From Actinosynnema pretiosum (GTDB taxonomy: Bacteria; Actinomycetota; Actinomycetes; Mycobacteriales; Pseudonocardiaceae): 64,000 nucleotides of DNA. Of this stretch, positions 12,001 to 18,209 are shown in pieces. How positions within the stretch are numbered: position 1 is the stretch's first letter; each line of letters starts with the position of its first letter. The stretch is from assembly GCF_024171695.1 (NCBI RefSeq), contig NZ_JAMTCF010000015.1, positions 186,001 through 250,000 of the forward strand, in the 5' to 3' direction. A program made the translations under genes and the position numbers. The notes under the pieces are model-generated. The model made no database searches. It saw only the letters and a program-made list of their open reading frames with translations, and was not told the DNA's origin.

Positions 12001-15000
12001 GCCCGGCGCGGTCGCCCGTTCGCCCGCCACGGCCTGGCCTCGGTCAGCAGCTCGACCGCGCCCGCCGACCAGTCCACCGCGGACGTGGGCGTGCCGACGT
12101 GCAGGGTCCGGGGCAGGACGCCGTGCCGCAGCGCCAGCACCATCTTGATCACACCCGCGACGCCCGCCGCCGCCTGCGCGTGACCGAGGTTGGACTTGAG
12201 CGAGCCCAGCCACAGCGGTTCGGCGCGGCCTTGCCCGTAGGTCGCCAGCAGCGCCTGCGCCTCGATCGGATCACCGAGCGCCGTGCCGGTGCCGTGCGCC
12301 TCCACCGCGTCCACTTCGGACGGTCGCAGGCCCGCGTTCGCCAGCGCCTGCAGGATGACCCGCCGCTGCGCCGGGCCGCTGGGCGCGGTGAGCCCGTTCG
12401 ACGCCCCGTCCTGGTTGACCGCGCTCCCGCGCACCACCGCCAGCACCGGGTGCCCGTTGCGGCGCGCGTCCGAGAGCCGCTCCAGCAGCAGCACGCCGAC
12501 GCCCTCGGCCCAGTTCGTGCCGTCCGCGTCGTCGGAGAACGACTTGCACCGCCCGTCACCGGCCAGCCCGCGCTGCCGGGAGAACTCCACGAACGAGGTC
12601 GGCTGCCCCATCACCGCCACCCCGCCCGCGAGCGCCATCGAGCACTCCCCGGACCGGAGCGCCTGCGCGGCGAGGTGGATCGCGACCAGCGACGAGGAGC
12701 ACGCGGTGTCCACGGTCAGCGCCGGACCGGTCAGCCCGAGCGCGTAGGCGACCCGCCCGGACACCACGCTGCCCGCGCTGCCGGTGCTGACGAACCCCTC
12801 CAGCCCCTCCGGCGCCGCCCCCGGCTCGACCCCGTAGTCGTGGTGCATCAGGCCGCTGAACACGCCGACGTCCGTGCCGTGCAGCGAACGCGGGTCGATC
12901 CCGGCCCGCTCGACGGTCTCCCACACCACCTCCAGCAGCAGCCGCTGCTGCGGGTCCATCGCCAGCGCCTCGCGCGGCGAGATCCCGAAGAACCCGGCGT
13001 CGAAGTCGCCCGCGCCCGGCAGGAACCCGCCCCGGTCCACGTACGAGCGGCCCGGCGAGTCGGACCCGTCGAACAGGACGTCCAGGTCCCAGCCCCGGTC
13101 GGTCGGGAACGGCCCGATCGCGTCGACGCCCCCGTCCACCAGCCGCCACAGGTCCTCGGGCGAGGCCACCCCGCCGGGCAGCCTGCACCCCATGGCGACG
13201 ATCGCCACCGGCTCGTCCGCGCGCGAGGTCCGGCGGGCCTCGGCGACCTGCGGCCGGTCCCCGGTCACCTCGCGCACCAGGTGGTCGGCGAGCGCGGCCG
13301 GGGTCGGGTGGTCGAACACCGCCGTCGCGGGCAGGGACGCGTCGGTCGCGGCGTTGATCCGGTCGCGCAGCGCCACGGCGGTCAGCGAGGTGACGCCGAA
13401 GTCGCGGAACGCCTGGTCGGCGCGCACCGGGGTGTCCTCGGGCAGGCCGAGCGCGGACGTGACGTGCGCGCGCACCAGGTCCAGCGCGATCCGCCGGGCC
13501 CGCTGCCCGCCCGCCTCGGCGAGCCCGCGCCGGAACTCGGCCACCGCGCCCGGCGCGACCCCGGCCGCGCGTCCGCCGTCGACCAGGTCGTGCAGCACCG
13601 GCGGCACCACGCCCGCCGCGCGCCGCGATCCGAGCCCGAGCACCACCAGCGACCCCCGGTCGGCGGCGAGCGCGGCGTCGAACGAGGTCAGCGCCTCGGC
13701 CATCGGCAGCGCCCCCGCGCCGGGCGGCACGGGCTCGCCGGGCAGCGGCCCCCAGGCCACGGCCAGGCCGGGCAACCCCCGATCGGCGCGCCTGCGCACC
13801 AGCGCCTCGGCGAACCGGTCGGCCGCCGCGCGCGCCGGGTCGCCCGCCGAGCCCAGCAGCCCGGCCACCGACGTGACCACCACGAACAGCGCCGGGGCCG
13901 CCCGCCGGGTCACCTCGTGCAGGGTGACCAGGGCGCGCGCGGAGTCCGGCAGCGACCGCCCGCCCTGCACGTGCACGACGGCCGCGACCGGCCGGTCCTG
14001 CGCGTCGAGCAGGGCGCGCAGCGCGGCCGGGTCGGCCGGGTCGCACACCACCGACCGCGCCAGGGCGCCTGCCGCCGCGAACCCGGCCTCCAGGTCGGCG
14101 GCGGCCTGGTCGGGCAGACCGTCGGGGGAGACCAGCAGCAGGTGCCGGGCCCCGTGCGCGGCCACCAGGTGCCGCGCGAGGGCCGCGCCCCGCACCGAGT
14201 CCCCACCCGTGACCACGACCACCCCGTCCGGGTCGAGCGCCGGAGCCGGGACGGCCTCGGCGGGCACCGACACCCTGGCCAGCCGGGGCGCCAGCGGCAC
14301 GCCCCCGCGCACGGCGACCTGCTCGTGCCCACCCGTGACCACCCCGGCCAACGCCGAGGCCCGCCCGTCCCCGGACGCGTCCAGGTCGACCACCACGACC
14401 CGGCCGGGGAACGCGGCCTGCACCGACCGGACGACACCCCACACCGGGGCCAGCCGCAACTCCCGCAAGTCCTCCTCGGGCGAGGTCGACACCGCCCCCG
14501 AGGTGGCCACGACGAACCGCGCCCCCGCGAGCCGGTCGTCCGTGAGCCACCCGACGAGCCGCCGGGCCACCCCGTCGGCGATCGCGTCCACGTCCCGCGT
14601 GACCTCGCCGCGCTCACCGGGAACCACCGCGAGCAGCACGACCTGCGGAACCTCACCCGCACCCGGAGCGCTCCGACCCGAGCCGCCTTCGCCGCCCGAC
14701 GCATCCGCGCCCGCGCCGCCAGGGTGCGGTTCCCCCGCGCCTGGCTCGCCGCCGACCTGGCCGCCCAGGTGCGGTTCACCCGCGCCTGGAGCGCCGCCAC
14801 CCCGGCCGCCCGCGCAGGCAGCGCTCCGGCCCGCGCCGCCTTCGCCCGACTCATCCGTGTCCAGGCCGTCCAGGTGCGGATCACCCCCGCCCGGAGCGCC
14901 GCCACCCCGGCCGCTCGTGCCCGGAGCGCTCCGGCCCGCGCCGCCTTCGCCCGCGCCCCACTCGCTCGTGGCCGGTTCGCCCACGTCCGCGCCGTCCACG

Positions 15001-16826
15001 GCAGGTCCGCCCACGCCGCCCGCACCCGACTCGCCTGCGCGCACCCGCGCGCCGGTCCCGTCCGCCCGAGGTTCCCCCGCGCCCGGCCCACCCCCCGCCA
15101 CCGGTTCCCCACCAGGCTCGCCGATCCGCACCAGCGCGCCCGTCGCCCGCAGCCCCTCCGCGACCCCGAGCGGGTCGCCGTCGGTCAGCACCCAGCTCGC
15201 GGTCGCGTCGTCCCCCGGCAGCACCGTCCTTGGCACCCAGTCCAGCCGCAGCAGCGACTGGAACTGCCCGCTCGACGCCGCCCGCAACCGCGCGGGCAGC
15301 TCCAGCAGCACGTGGCGGGTCGTCTTCCCCGACGCCGTGCGCGGCACCCGCTCGATCTCGTAGACCTCCTCGGGCACCTTGAAGTACGACAGCTCCTCCC
15401 GGCACGCCGCCAGCACCGCCGCCGGGTCGAACCCGCCCGCAGCAGGCACCACGAACACCACCGGCACCTCGCCCAGCACGTCGTGCGGCTTGCCGACGAC
15501 GGCGACGTCCGCCACCCCCGGCACCGCCCGCACCACCGCCTCGACCTCGCCGGGGTGCACGTTCTCCCCACCCCGGATGATCATCTCCTTGATCCGCCCG
15601 GTCACCGCGCAGAACCCGGCCCCGTCGCGCCGCCCCAGGTCGCCCGTCCGGTACCAGCCGTCCCGCAGCACCTCGGCCGTCGCCTCGGGCTGGTTGTGGT
15701 AGCCCAGCATCACGCTCGGCCCCGACACCCAGAACTCGCCCTCCTCCCCGGCGGGCACGTCCAGCAGCGTCTCCGGGTCCACCAGCCGCACGGTCAGCCC
15801 CGGCACCGGCAGCCCGCACGAACCGGCCACCCGCTCCCCGGACGGCCAGTTCACCGTGATCGCCCCGCACGTCTCGGTGCTGCCGTAGGCGTCGATCAGC
15901 GGCACGCCGAACGTGTCCTCGAACGCCCGCAGCAGCTCCGCCGTCGTCACCGCCCCGCCGACCAGGCCCACCCGCAGGTCCGGGGCCGTGAACCCGCGCT
16001 CGCGGGCCGCGTCCACCAGGTACCGGTACAGCGTCGGCACGCCTGCCAGGAACGTCGAGCGCTCCTGCTCCAGCGCCGTCAGCACGTCCTGCGCCGACGT
16101 GCCGTCCACGATCCGCGTGCTCGCCCCGACCGCCGTGGCGGCCAGCAGGCAGGCGATGTGCGACAGGCTGTGGAACAGCGGCAGCGGCCACAGCACCCGG
16201 TCCTCGGCGCGCAGGTCCGGCACCGGCACGTAGCAGGCGGCCACCGACCACAGGCAGCTGCGCTGCGTGGACAGCACGCCCTTGGGGCGACCGGTCGTGC
16301 CGGAGGTGTAGAGCATCCAGGCCACGTCGTCCAGCCCGAGCCCGTCGCGCGCGGGCAGTTCCGGCTCCCCGGCGGCCAGCGGCTCGAACGGCACGACCCC
16401 GTCCGGCAGCGGCCCGTCCTGCACCGCCACCACGGTCAGGTCGCCGAACCGCTCGGCGCGCAACCGGTCGAACCGCTCCGCCCGCGCCGCGTCGGTGATC
16501 ACCAGCCGGGCGCCGCTGTCGGACAGCAGGTGGCTCAGCTCGGCGTCGGTCGAGCGCGGGTTCACCGGAACCGCCACGGCGTCCGCGCGGAGCACGCCGA
16601 AATAGCTCTCGATCATTTCGACGCGATTTCCCAGGCAGATCATCGCGCGGTCGCCGGGGTGCAGCCGCAACTGCCCGAGGTGACCCGCGAGACGCCGCGT
16701 GCGGCGTTCCAGTTCCGCGTGCCCGACCGAACGGCGACCGTCCGAGTAGGCGGTCTTGTCGCCGAAGCGATCCGCGCCCGCCTTCAGCAGTTCGGGAACC
16801 GGGCGGATCAGGTCGGTCCGCAGCAT
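1..16826 (-). CDS. Ansamycin-type modular type I polyketide synthase, loading module plus modules 1-2 and start of module 3 (3' end outside window)
   Basis: One uninterrupted frame of at least 5608 codons starts at ATG 16826 (GAAGGG nine bases upstream) and runs off the left edge. Order: CoA-ligase/adenylation domain, residues about 1-520 (TSGTTGRPKG at 174-183, catalytic-type Lys501 in ASGK); Gly-rich repeated linker 570-730; ketoreductase-like domain with broken motifs; ACP (Ser1147 in GVTSL). Module 1: KS (Cys1376), AT (Ser1821, YASH 1922-1925), DH (His2129), ER (HAAAGGVG from 2664), KR (TGGTGTLG from 2840, LDD, active Tyr), ACP (Ser3149). Module 2: KS (Cys3381), AT (Ser3869, FAGH 3971-3974), DH (His4177), ER (from 4712), KR (from 4891), ACP (Ser5194). 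KS3 has Cys5426. The opening residues and ligase resemble the AHBA-loading ends of RifA/AsmA/GdmA1 proteins (family knowledge). I infer loading of 3-amino-5-hydroxybenzoate, then two fully reduced extensions. In-frame position was checked at all three KS cysteines. Confidence 0.95.
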   Translation of the reverse strand, partial: MLRTDLIRPVPELLKAGADRFGDKTAYSDGRRSVGHAELERRTRRLAGHLGQLRLHPGDRAMICLGNRVEMIESYFGVLRADAVAVPVNPRSTDAELSHLLSDSGARLVITDAARAERFDRLRAERFGDLTVVAVQDGPLPDGVVPFEPLAAGEPELPARDGLGLDDVAWMLYTSGTTGRPKGVLSTQRSCLWSVAACYVPVPDLRAEDRVLWPLPLFHSLSHIACLLAATAVGASTRIVDGTSAQDVLTALEQERSTFLAGVPTLYRYLVDAARERGFTAPDLRVGLVGGAVTTAELLRAFEDTFGVPLIDAYGSTETCGAITVNWPSGERVAGSCGLPVPGLTVRLVDPETLLDVPAGEEGEFWVSGPSVMLGYHNQPEATAEVLRDGWYRTGDLGRRDGAGFCAVTGRIKEMIIRGGENVHPGEVEAVVRAVPGVADVAVVGKPHDVLGEVPVVFVVPAAGGFDPAAVLAACREELSYFKVPEEVYEIERVPRTASGKTTRHVLLELPARLRAASSGQFQSLLRLDWVPRTVLPGDDATASWVLTDGDPLGVAEGLRATGALVRIGEPGGEPVAGGGPGAGEPRADGTGARVRAGESGAGGVGGPAVDGADVGEPATSEWGAGEGGAGRSAPGTSGRGGGAPGGGDPHLDGLDTDESGEGGAGRSAACAGGRGGGAPGAGEPHLGGQVGGEPGAGEPHPGGAGADASGGEGGSGRSAPGAGEVPQVVLLAVVPGERGEVTRDVDAIADGVARRLVGWLTDDRLAGARFVVATSGAVSTSPEEDLRELRLAPVWGVVRSVQAAFPGRVVVVDLDASGDGRASALAGVVTGGHEQVAVRGGVPLAPRLARVSVPAEAVPAPALDPDGVVVVTGGDSVRGAALARHLVAAHGARHLLLVSPDGLPDQAAADLEAGFAAAGALARSVVCDPADPAALRALLDAQDRPVAAVVHVQGGRSLPDSARALVTLHEVTRRAAPALFVVVTSVAGLLGSAGDPARAAADRFAEALVRRRADRGLPGLAVAWGPLPGEPVPPGAGALPMAEALTSFDAALAADRGSLVVLGLGSRRAAGVVPPVLHDLVDGGRAAGVAPGAVAEFRRGLAEAGGQRARRIALDLVRAHVTSALGLPEDTPVRADQAFRDFGVTSLTAVALRDRINAATDASLPATAVFDHPTPAALADHLVREVTGDRPQVAEARRTSRADEPVAIVAMGCRLPGGVASPEDLWRLVDGGVDAIGPFPTDRGWDLDVLFDGSDSPGRSYVDRGGFLPGAGDFDAGFFGISPREALAMDPQQRLLLEVVWETVERAGIDPRSLHGTDVGVFSGLMHHDYGVEPGAAPEGLEGFVSTGSAGSVVSGRVAYALGLTGPALTVDTACSSSLVAIHLAAQALRSGECSMALAGGVAVMGQPTSFVEFSRQRGLAGDGRCKSFSDDADGTNWAEGVGVLLLERLSDARRNGHPVLAVVRGSAVNQDGASNGLTAPSGPAQRRVILQALANAGLRPSEVDAVEAHGTGTALGDPIEAQALLATYGQGRAEPLWLGSLKSNLGHAQAAAGVAGVIKMVLALRHGVLPRTLHVGTPTSAVDWSAGAVELLTEARPWRANGRPRRAGVSSFGVSGTNAHLVLEEHGGPAPVEPGSPGLVVTGGAVPLVLSGRTRAALAAQAATLLDHLGGGTDLAALGRALATTRTAFEHRAAVVARDVDAARAGVRALAEDRPAPGLVTGQADVDGPVVFVFPGQGAQWTGMGRELLETSPVFAARLRECSEALERWTGWSLLDLLADGAELDRVDVVQPASWAVMVALAALWESCGVRPDAVVGHSQGEVAAACVAGWLSLDDAARVVGLRSRAIAGHLAGRGGMMSVAAGAERVAGLIADWRDRVSVAAVNGPSATVVAGSAEALPELAAHCEREGVRARIIPVDYASHTEHVDALDGVLQEVLAGVTAQAGHVPWLSTVDLDWVDVTRLDADYWFRNLRGTVRFADAVAALAGSGRRVFVEVSSHPVLTAATGEVLEAAGVRDALVVGSLRRDDGGPERLLTGLAELHARGVPVGLDEVFSGVGGRVELPTYAFQHERYWLVRGPVTGDVSGSGLVDAAHPLLGAVVPLPGTGGVLLSGRLSLRRQPWLAEHAVAGRVLLPGAAIVELAVRAGDETGCGVLRELVIGQPLVVPPDAEVDLQVLVGGPDEEGARELRLYSRTGAAAEWVEHAAGALAPGGADDGTRLDGQWPPAGAEPVALEGFYENLAELGYGYGPLFRGLAAAWTRDGEVFAEAVLHGEALSGEAGSGNGFGIHPALLDGALHAGNLRVPPAPGRTLLPFAWNEVRLHATGATAVRVRVRATGEDSLALELFDADGAPVASVGGLTLRPAVAGARPAESLHEVEWTEVAAGGAPGLAVADTRDWEAAADLPTRSRELAARALELVRDRLAGADGAPLLVITSGAVAVADDAEVTDPAAAAVWGLLRSAQSEHRGRFALVDVDGGTAAEVAALVPADEPQAALRAGTALAPRLRRLSPGLAPPAGPHWHLDAVTTGTLDGLALVPSEPAPLRAGEVRIEVRAAGQNFRDVLVALDGVAGQEGVGGEGAGIVTEVGPEVTGFAVGDRVMGLFPRSFGPLATADARTVARVPRGWSFTDAAAVPVAFLTALHGLQDIAGLRAGETVLVHAAAGGVGQAAVQLAHHFGARVLATAHPAKHPVLTALGVPADQLASSRDLAYATEFGEVDVVLNSLVGEHVDASLGLLRAGGRFVEIGKNDVRDAVEGVRYRVFDLGADAGPDRIGELLAQLVDLFESGALRPLPVRTWDVTRAVSAFREMSRGRHTGKIVLTIPRRPDPDGTVLITGGTGTLGATAARHLVTAHGARNLLLVGRQGPDAPGAAELAEELRGLGADVRVVACDVADRAALDALLASIPAGRPLTAVVHAAGALDDGTVTSLTPDRFDAVFRPKVDAIAHLDEATRDADLAAFVVYSSAAGVLGNAGQGNYAAANAVLDAVARTRHARALPATSLAWGLWSDTSALTATMDGRAVERTRRAGVLGMGNDEALAALDAGLASGLPALVAARIDPAAPRDPASASPLLRGLVRATRRTAAARERAGGGGLTGRLAGASAAEQDELLLELVRGEAAAVLGHASAERVEPQVAFRDMGFDSLTAVELRNRLAAATGLRLPATATFDHPTPVRFAALLRAGLVGAEDTAPAPAAPVTGAADEPIAIVSMACRLPGGVVDPAGLWEMLTGERDGIVDFPDDRGWDLESLYHPDADSPGTSYVLRGGFLEDAGGFDAGFFGISPREALAMDPQQRVFLETCWEAFERAGLDPTAQRGTDTGVFAGIIDQDYGVRAGAAPEELEGYLLTGTATSVASGRVAYLFGLEGPAVTVDTACSSSLVAAHWAVQALRRGECSMALAGGATVMGRPSAFVEFSRQRGLARDGRCKAFGADADGTAFSEGAGVLLLERLSDARRRGHPVLAVIRGSALNQDGASNGLTAPSGPAQQRVIRAALADAGLRPSDVDAVEAHGTGTALGDPIEAGALLATYGADRDAGAPVWLGSLKSNTGHTLAAAGVSSVIKMVLALNHGLLPRSLHVAEPSAAVDWESGGVRLLTSARPWPESGRPRRAGVSSFGISGTNAHLVLEAAPVEEGVGARSGAAAAGTGVAQGGAAARGIAAVPGGAAVPGPDALAGLVRTSGVIPWPLSARSADALPAQAAKLAAHVRAHDGLSPLDVGWSLATTRTAHPHRAVLTGGTREALLSAADALAGGEADQAVLTGSAVGSGAAKTVFVFPGQGAQWTGMGRELLETSPVFAARLRECADALAPHTDWDLLDVVRGAEDAPGFERVDVLQPTSWAVMVALAALWRSCGVEPSAVLGHSQGEVAAAVVGGYLELGDAARLIARRSRAIAQELTGRGGMLSVLTSPDRVAELLEPWAGKLWIAAVNSPASVSVSGDAEALGEFVRVLAKARINRWRLPGVDFAGHSGHVDGIAARLRAELADVTAKAGDVPWLSTVDGQWVEHTGLDADYWYRNLRDVVRFDEAVRALVDTGHRAFVEVSTHPVLTTAIGEVADERQDVRVAVAGTLRRDDGGADRVVGALGEVVASGVAVDWAAVFAGTGAAVVELPTYAFRHERFWLTPSGGDVRAVGLRQAGHPLLGAVVSVPDTGGVLLTGRLSPSAQPWLADHALSGVPLLPGTALVELVVRAGDETGTPVVAELVLGRPLVLPTTGTIQVQVLVGEQARDGRRPVAVYSRPGDDRPWTEHASGSLAPEEGAAPEAEGGEWPPAGAEQVDLGGFYDGLAERGYDYGPAFRGLVRGWVRGDEAFAEVGLPDDQHGAAARFGLHPALLDAALHAASLCAGHGRGTALPFTWTGVRLHAAGATALRVRVRADGPERLSLRASDPAGTPVVTVGSLLLRAADADRLRTATTADDGLHVLEWTPHPLPGGTTASPAVLDTRAWELPEGVGRAEAITTRVLAEVQAALDGTTPLVVVTRGAVAVHDDAEVTDPAAAAAWGLVRAAQAEEPGRVAVIDVDDASEAALPAAALATAAEPQLALRGGAAFAPRLVEASGSLAVPDGPWRLDSTGRGTLENLALVPTPAAGAPLAPGQVRIAVRAGGLNFRDVLIALDAYESEIGTEGAGVVVEVAPDVTRVAVGDRVMGMIPGAFGPLAVADARTVVRMPRGWSFTEAAGAPVAFLTALHGLRDLGGLVEGETVLVHAAAGGVGMAAVQLARHFGAEVLGTAHPSKHAALDLPANRLASSRDLAYATGFGPVDVVLNSLVGEHVDASLRLLREGGRFVEMGRADLRDADEVARAHPGRAYRAFDLGRDAGPDRIAELLVELVGLFESGALRPLPTRVLDVVRAPEAFRAMSQGKHIGKIVLTPPRRPDPDGTVLVTGGTGTLGAAMARHLVDAHGARRLLLVSRSGPDAPGAAELVAELAERGAQVRLAACDMSEEDALTALLASIPAAHPLTGVVHAAGALDDGVVTALDADRVASVLRPKADAALLLHEATKHADLALFALCSSVAGVLGNAGQANYAAANTYLDALAQHRRAAGLAGLSLAWGRWARTSALTAGLPAQQGGRRELVRPMDTASALRLLDAALDAGRPTVVAAELDVTAATAANPVLRGLVRPARRAMAASARDERGVAAALAGLGEADRRRFVLDLVRSHAAVVLGLAGKEAVDAERAFNETGFDSLTAVELRNRLAAATGLRLPSTLVFDHATPAALAEHLRAELTGDGLPEARAVATSGARDDDPVVIVSASCRLPGGADSPEALWELLEQGRDAITPFPRDRGWDLEALYDADPDRPGKSYVRDGGFLADAAGFDAEFFGISPREALATDPQQRLLAETSWELFERAGVDPVSVRGSDVGVFAGVINQEYGVHSGTTPAELEGYVMTGSTTSIASGRVAYLLGLTGPAVTVDTACSSSLVAIHLAAQALRSGECSMAIAGGATVIAKPGGFVSFSRQRGAAPDGRCKAFGDDADGMAFAEGVGLVLLERLSDARRNGHPVLAVVRGTALNQDGASNGLTAPNGPAQQRVIRQALANAGLSPDEVDAVDAHGTGTALGDPIEAQALLATYGRDRDPRRPLWLGSVKSNIGHTQAAAGI
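14640..15120 (-). repeat. Coding repeat: Gly/Ala/Pro/Glu-rich linker in the PKS loading module
   Basis: Translated in the PKS frame, this stretch is about 160 residues made almost only of Gly, Ala, Pro, Glu, Asp, Ser and Arg. Two imperfect copies of a unit of roughly 35 residues are visible (GEGGAGRSA ... GRGGGAPG ... GEPHLGG), followed by partial copies (GEPGAGEPHPGG, GEGGSGRSAPGAGE). It sits inside the N-terminal structural half of the ketoreductase-like domain of the loading module, between the ligase and the degenerate nucleotide-binding motif. It keeps the reading frame. It is low-complexity and likely unfolded. Confidence 0.75.
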
Positions 16827-17101
16827 GTCACCACGCCCTTCGGTGCGCGCACGGGCAGGACCGGGGTGTCCGCTGGGTGCGGACCCCGGCCCTGCGGCCT
16901 GCGCTGGGAAGTCGCTCCTGCCTGTGCTTCCGATTCTTCTTCCGCTTTGCGCGCACTCGCCCCCTAAGGCATCCCCCTGCACCCCCCTGACCTGTTTTGG
17001 CGGTGAATTCCGGGTATTGCGCGCCGTTATCGTCGGCGTCGTCGGAACAGCGCGGTGATCCCGCAGAACACGTTCTCGCCCAGGTGGAAGTGGTGGTGGA
17101 C
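16827..17101. promoter_or_regulatory. Divergent promoter region between the PKS and the SpaB_C-like gene
   Basis: This 275-bp intergenic stretch separates the outward-facing starts at 16826 (minus) and 17102 (plus), so it must hold the PKS promoter. I could not fix -10 or -35 boxes. It has less third-position GC bias than its neighbours, notably around 16930-17040. Confidence 0.45.
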
Positions 17102-17896
17102 ATGACGCGGACCGGCGCCGCGAAAGCGCCCATCGGCGGACCTCAGGAGACGGGCGCGCCGTCCTGGTCGGGCTGGCTCCTCGCGGACGGCGGAGGCTCC
17201 TCCGAACCGCGCGCGGTGACCGGCGTGCTGCCTGCCGTGGTGCGGGAGCTGCGCGCGCGGGACCGGGCCGCGCACTGGTCCTTCCTGCGCGGCGCGGGGA
17301 CGGGGGTGGCGCTGTGGCTGGGCACGACCGAGGCCGCGCGCGGCCCGGTGCTCGCCGTGCTGTGCGCCGAGGCGGCGGACCGAGGCCTGCGCGTGGACCC
17401 CGCCGAGGCGGACGACGGCCTGCCGGTCGAGCAGCTGGTGGAGGTGGCGACCGCGTCCAGCGACCTGGCGGTGGCCGTCGCGGCGGGCACGGGCCCCGGC
17501 TGGGGCGACGACCTCGGCGAGGCGGGCGCCCAGGCCACGGTCCTGCACCACCTGGCCGAACTGGTCGCGCTGGCCCCGGAACCGGCCCGACCCCCGTTCC
17601 TCTTCCACTGCTGGCAGAGCTGGAGCAGACCGCTGAGCCCGACCGCCCGCACCGAGGCGGCGGTCGCCGCGCAGGGCCGACCGCCGGGCGGCCGGGTGGT
17701 CGGCCCCGCGGGCGCGTGGCGGCGCTACCTGGAACAGCTCCGCACGGCCGCCGACCGCCGCCGCCCGGCCTTGCCGCTGCTGTGCGAACAGGCCGCCCTG
17801 ACCCACAACCGCCTCGGAGTGAGCGCGGCCGTGGCGGCCCGCGCGGCGCTCACCCTGCGCACCGCCCTCGTGACGGCCAGCCGCGACCACGGCTGA
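17102..17896 (+). CDS. Small protein, weakly like the lantibiotic-dehydratase C-terminal (SpaB_C / thiopeptide-type) domain
   Basis: 264 residues from ATG 17102, chosen over an earlier in-frame ATG at 16997 because it follows a purine-rich GGAAGTGG/GGTGG stretch and leaves room for the divergent promoter. Features seen: WSFLRGAG near the N-terminal third, a central acidic segment, an FHCWQSWSRPLSP segment, and a C-terminal LTHNRLGVS followed by an Ala-rich helix. The terminal NRLG-plus-helix pattern and the size recall the stand-alone SpaB_C-like domain of lantibiotic dehydratases and thiopeptide proteins (family knowledge; weak match by eye). No serine/threonine-rich RiPP precursor is nearby. 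Its place between the PKS and the AHBA gene suggests a cluster member of unknown role. It could equally be an unrelated hypothetical protein. Confidence 0.6.
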   Translation: MTRTGAAKAPIGGPQETGAPSWSGWLLADGGGSSEPRAVTGVLPAVVRELRARDRAAHWSFLRGAGTGVALWLGTTEAARGPVLAVLCAEAADRGLRVDPAEADDGLPVEQLVEVATASSDLAVAVAAGTGPGWGDDLGEAGAQATVLHHLAELVALAPEPARPPFLFHCWQSWSRPLSPTARTEAAVAAQGRPPGGRVVGPAGAWRRYLEQLRTAADRRRPALPLLCEQAALTHNRLGVSAAVAARAALTLRTALVTASRDHG

Positions 17897-17900
17897 CCCC

Positions 17901-17987
17901 GCACGACCACCCGTCGGTCCGCGCTCGACCACCCGTCGGCTCGCGCACGACCACCCGTCAGCCGCGCACGACCACCCCTCGGCCCGT
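17901..17987. repeat. Four imperfect tandem 21-22 bp repeats
   Basis: Copies at 17901-17922, 17923-17944, 17945-17965 and 17966-17987 share the core CGACCACCCGTCGG with small changes. They lie just after the stop of the SpaB_C-like gene. The whole 313-bp gap to the next start at 18210 otherwise shows only C-rich sequence and the ribosome-binding site of the next gene. No clear hairpin terminator was found. Confidence 0.7.
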
Positions 17988-18209
17988 GCCCGTCAGCCGA
18001 CGTCCGTCAGCCCACGCCCCCACCTGATCGCCTTACCTCCCAACCGTTTCCCCGCTCGACCACTGGGACCGCTCCCAGTCGCCCACCTCGTCCGAGTTCC
18101 TGCCCGATCGCCCCCCAACGCGCTCCCCTTCCTGCCCGAGTGCGCCCCCATCAGCCCTGTCCCGCCGCCCGATCGGGTCACCACCCGCGTCCCACCCCAG
18201 GAGGAAGCA

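Noticed and set aside
4993-12213. 2406-residue minus-strand frame inside the PKS
   Set aside because: It is out of phase with the KS, AT, DH, ER, KR and ACP motifs and is Gly/Arg/Ala-rich; the true frame has codon starts two bases away and is continuous.
24-16967. Very long open frame on the plus strand opposite the PKS
   Set aside because: It is a shadow of the minus-strand PKS in GC-rich DNA: composition is Arg/Pro/Ala/Gly-rich, no domain motif is present, while the minus frame contains every PKS motif in phase.
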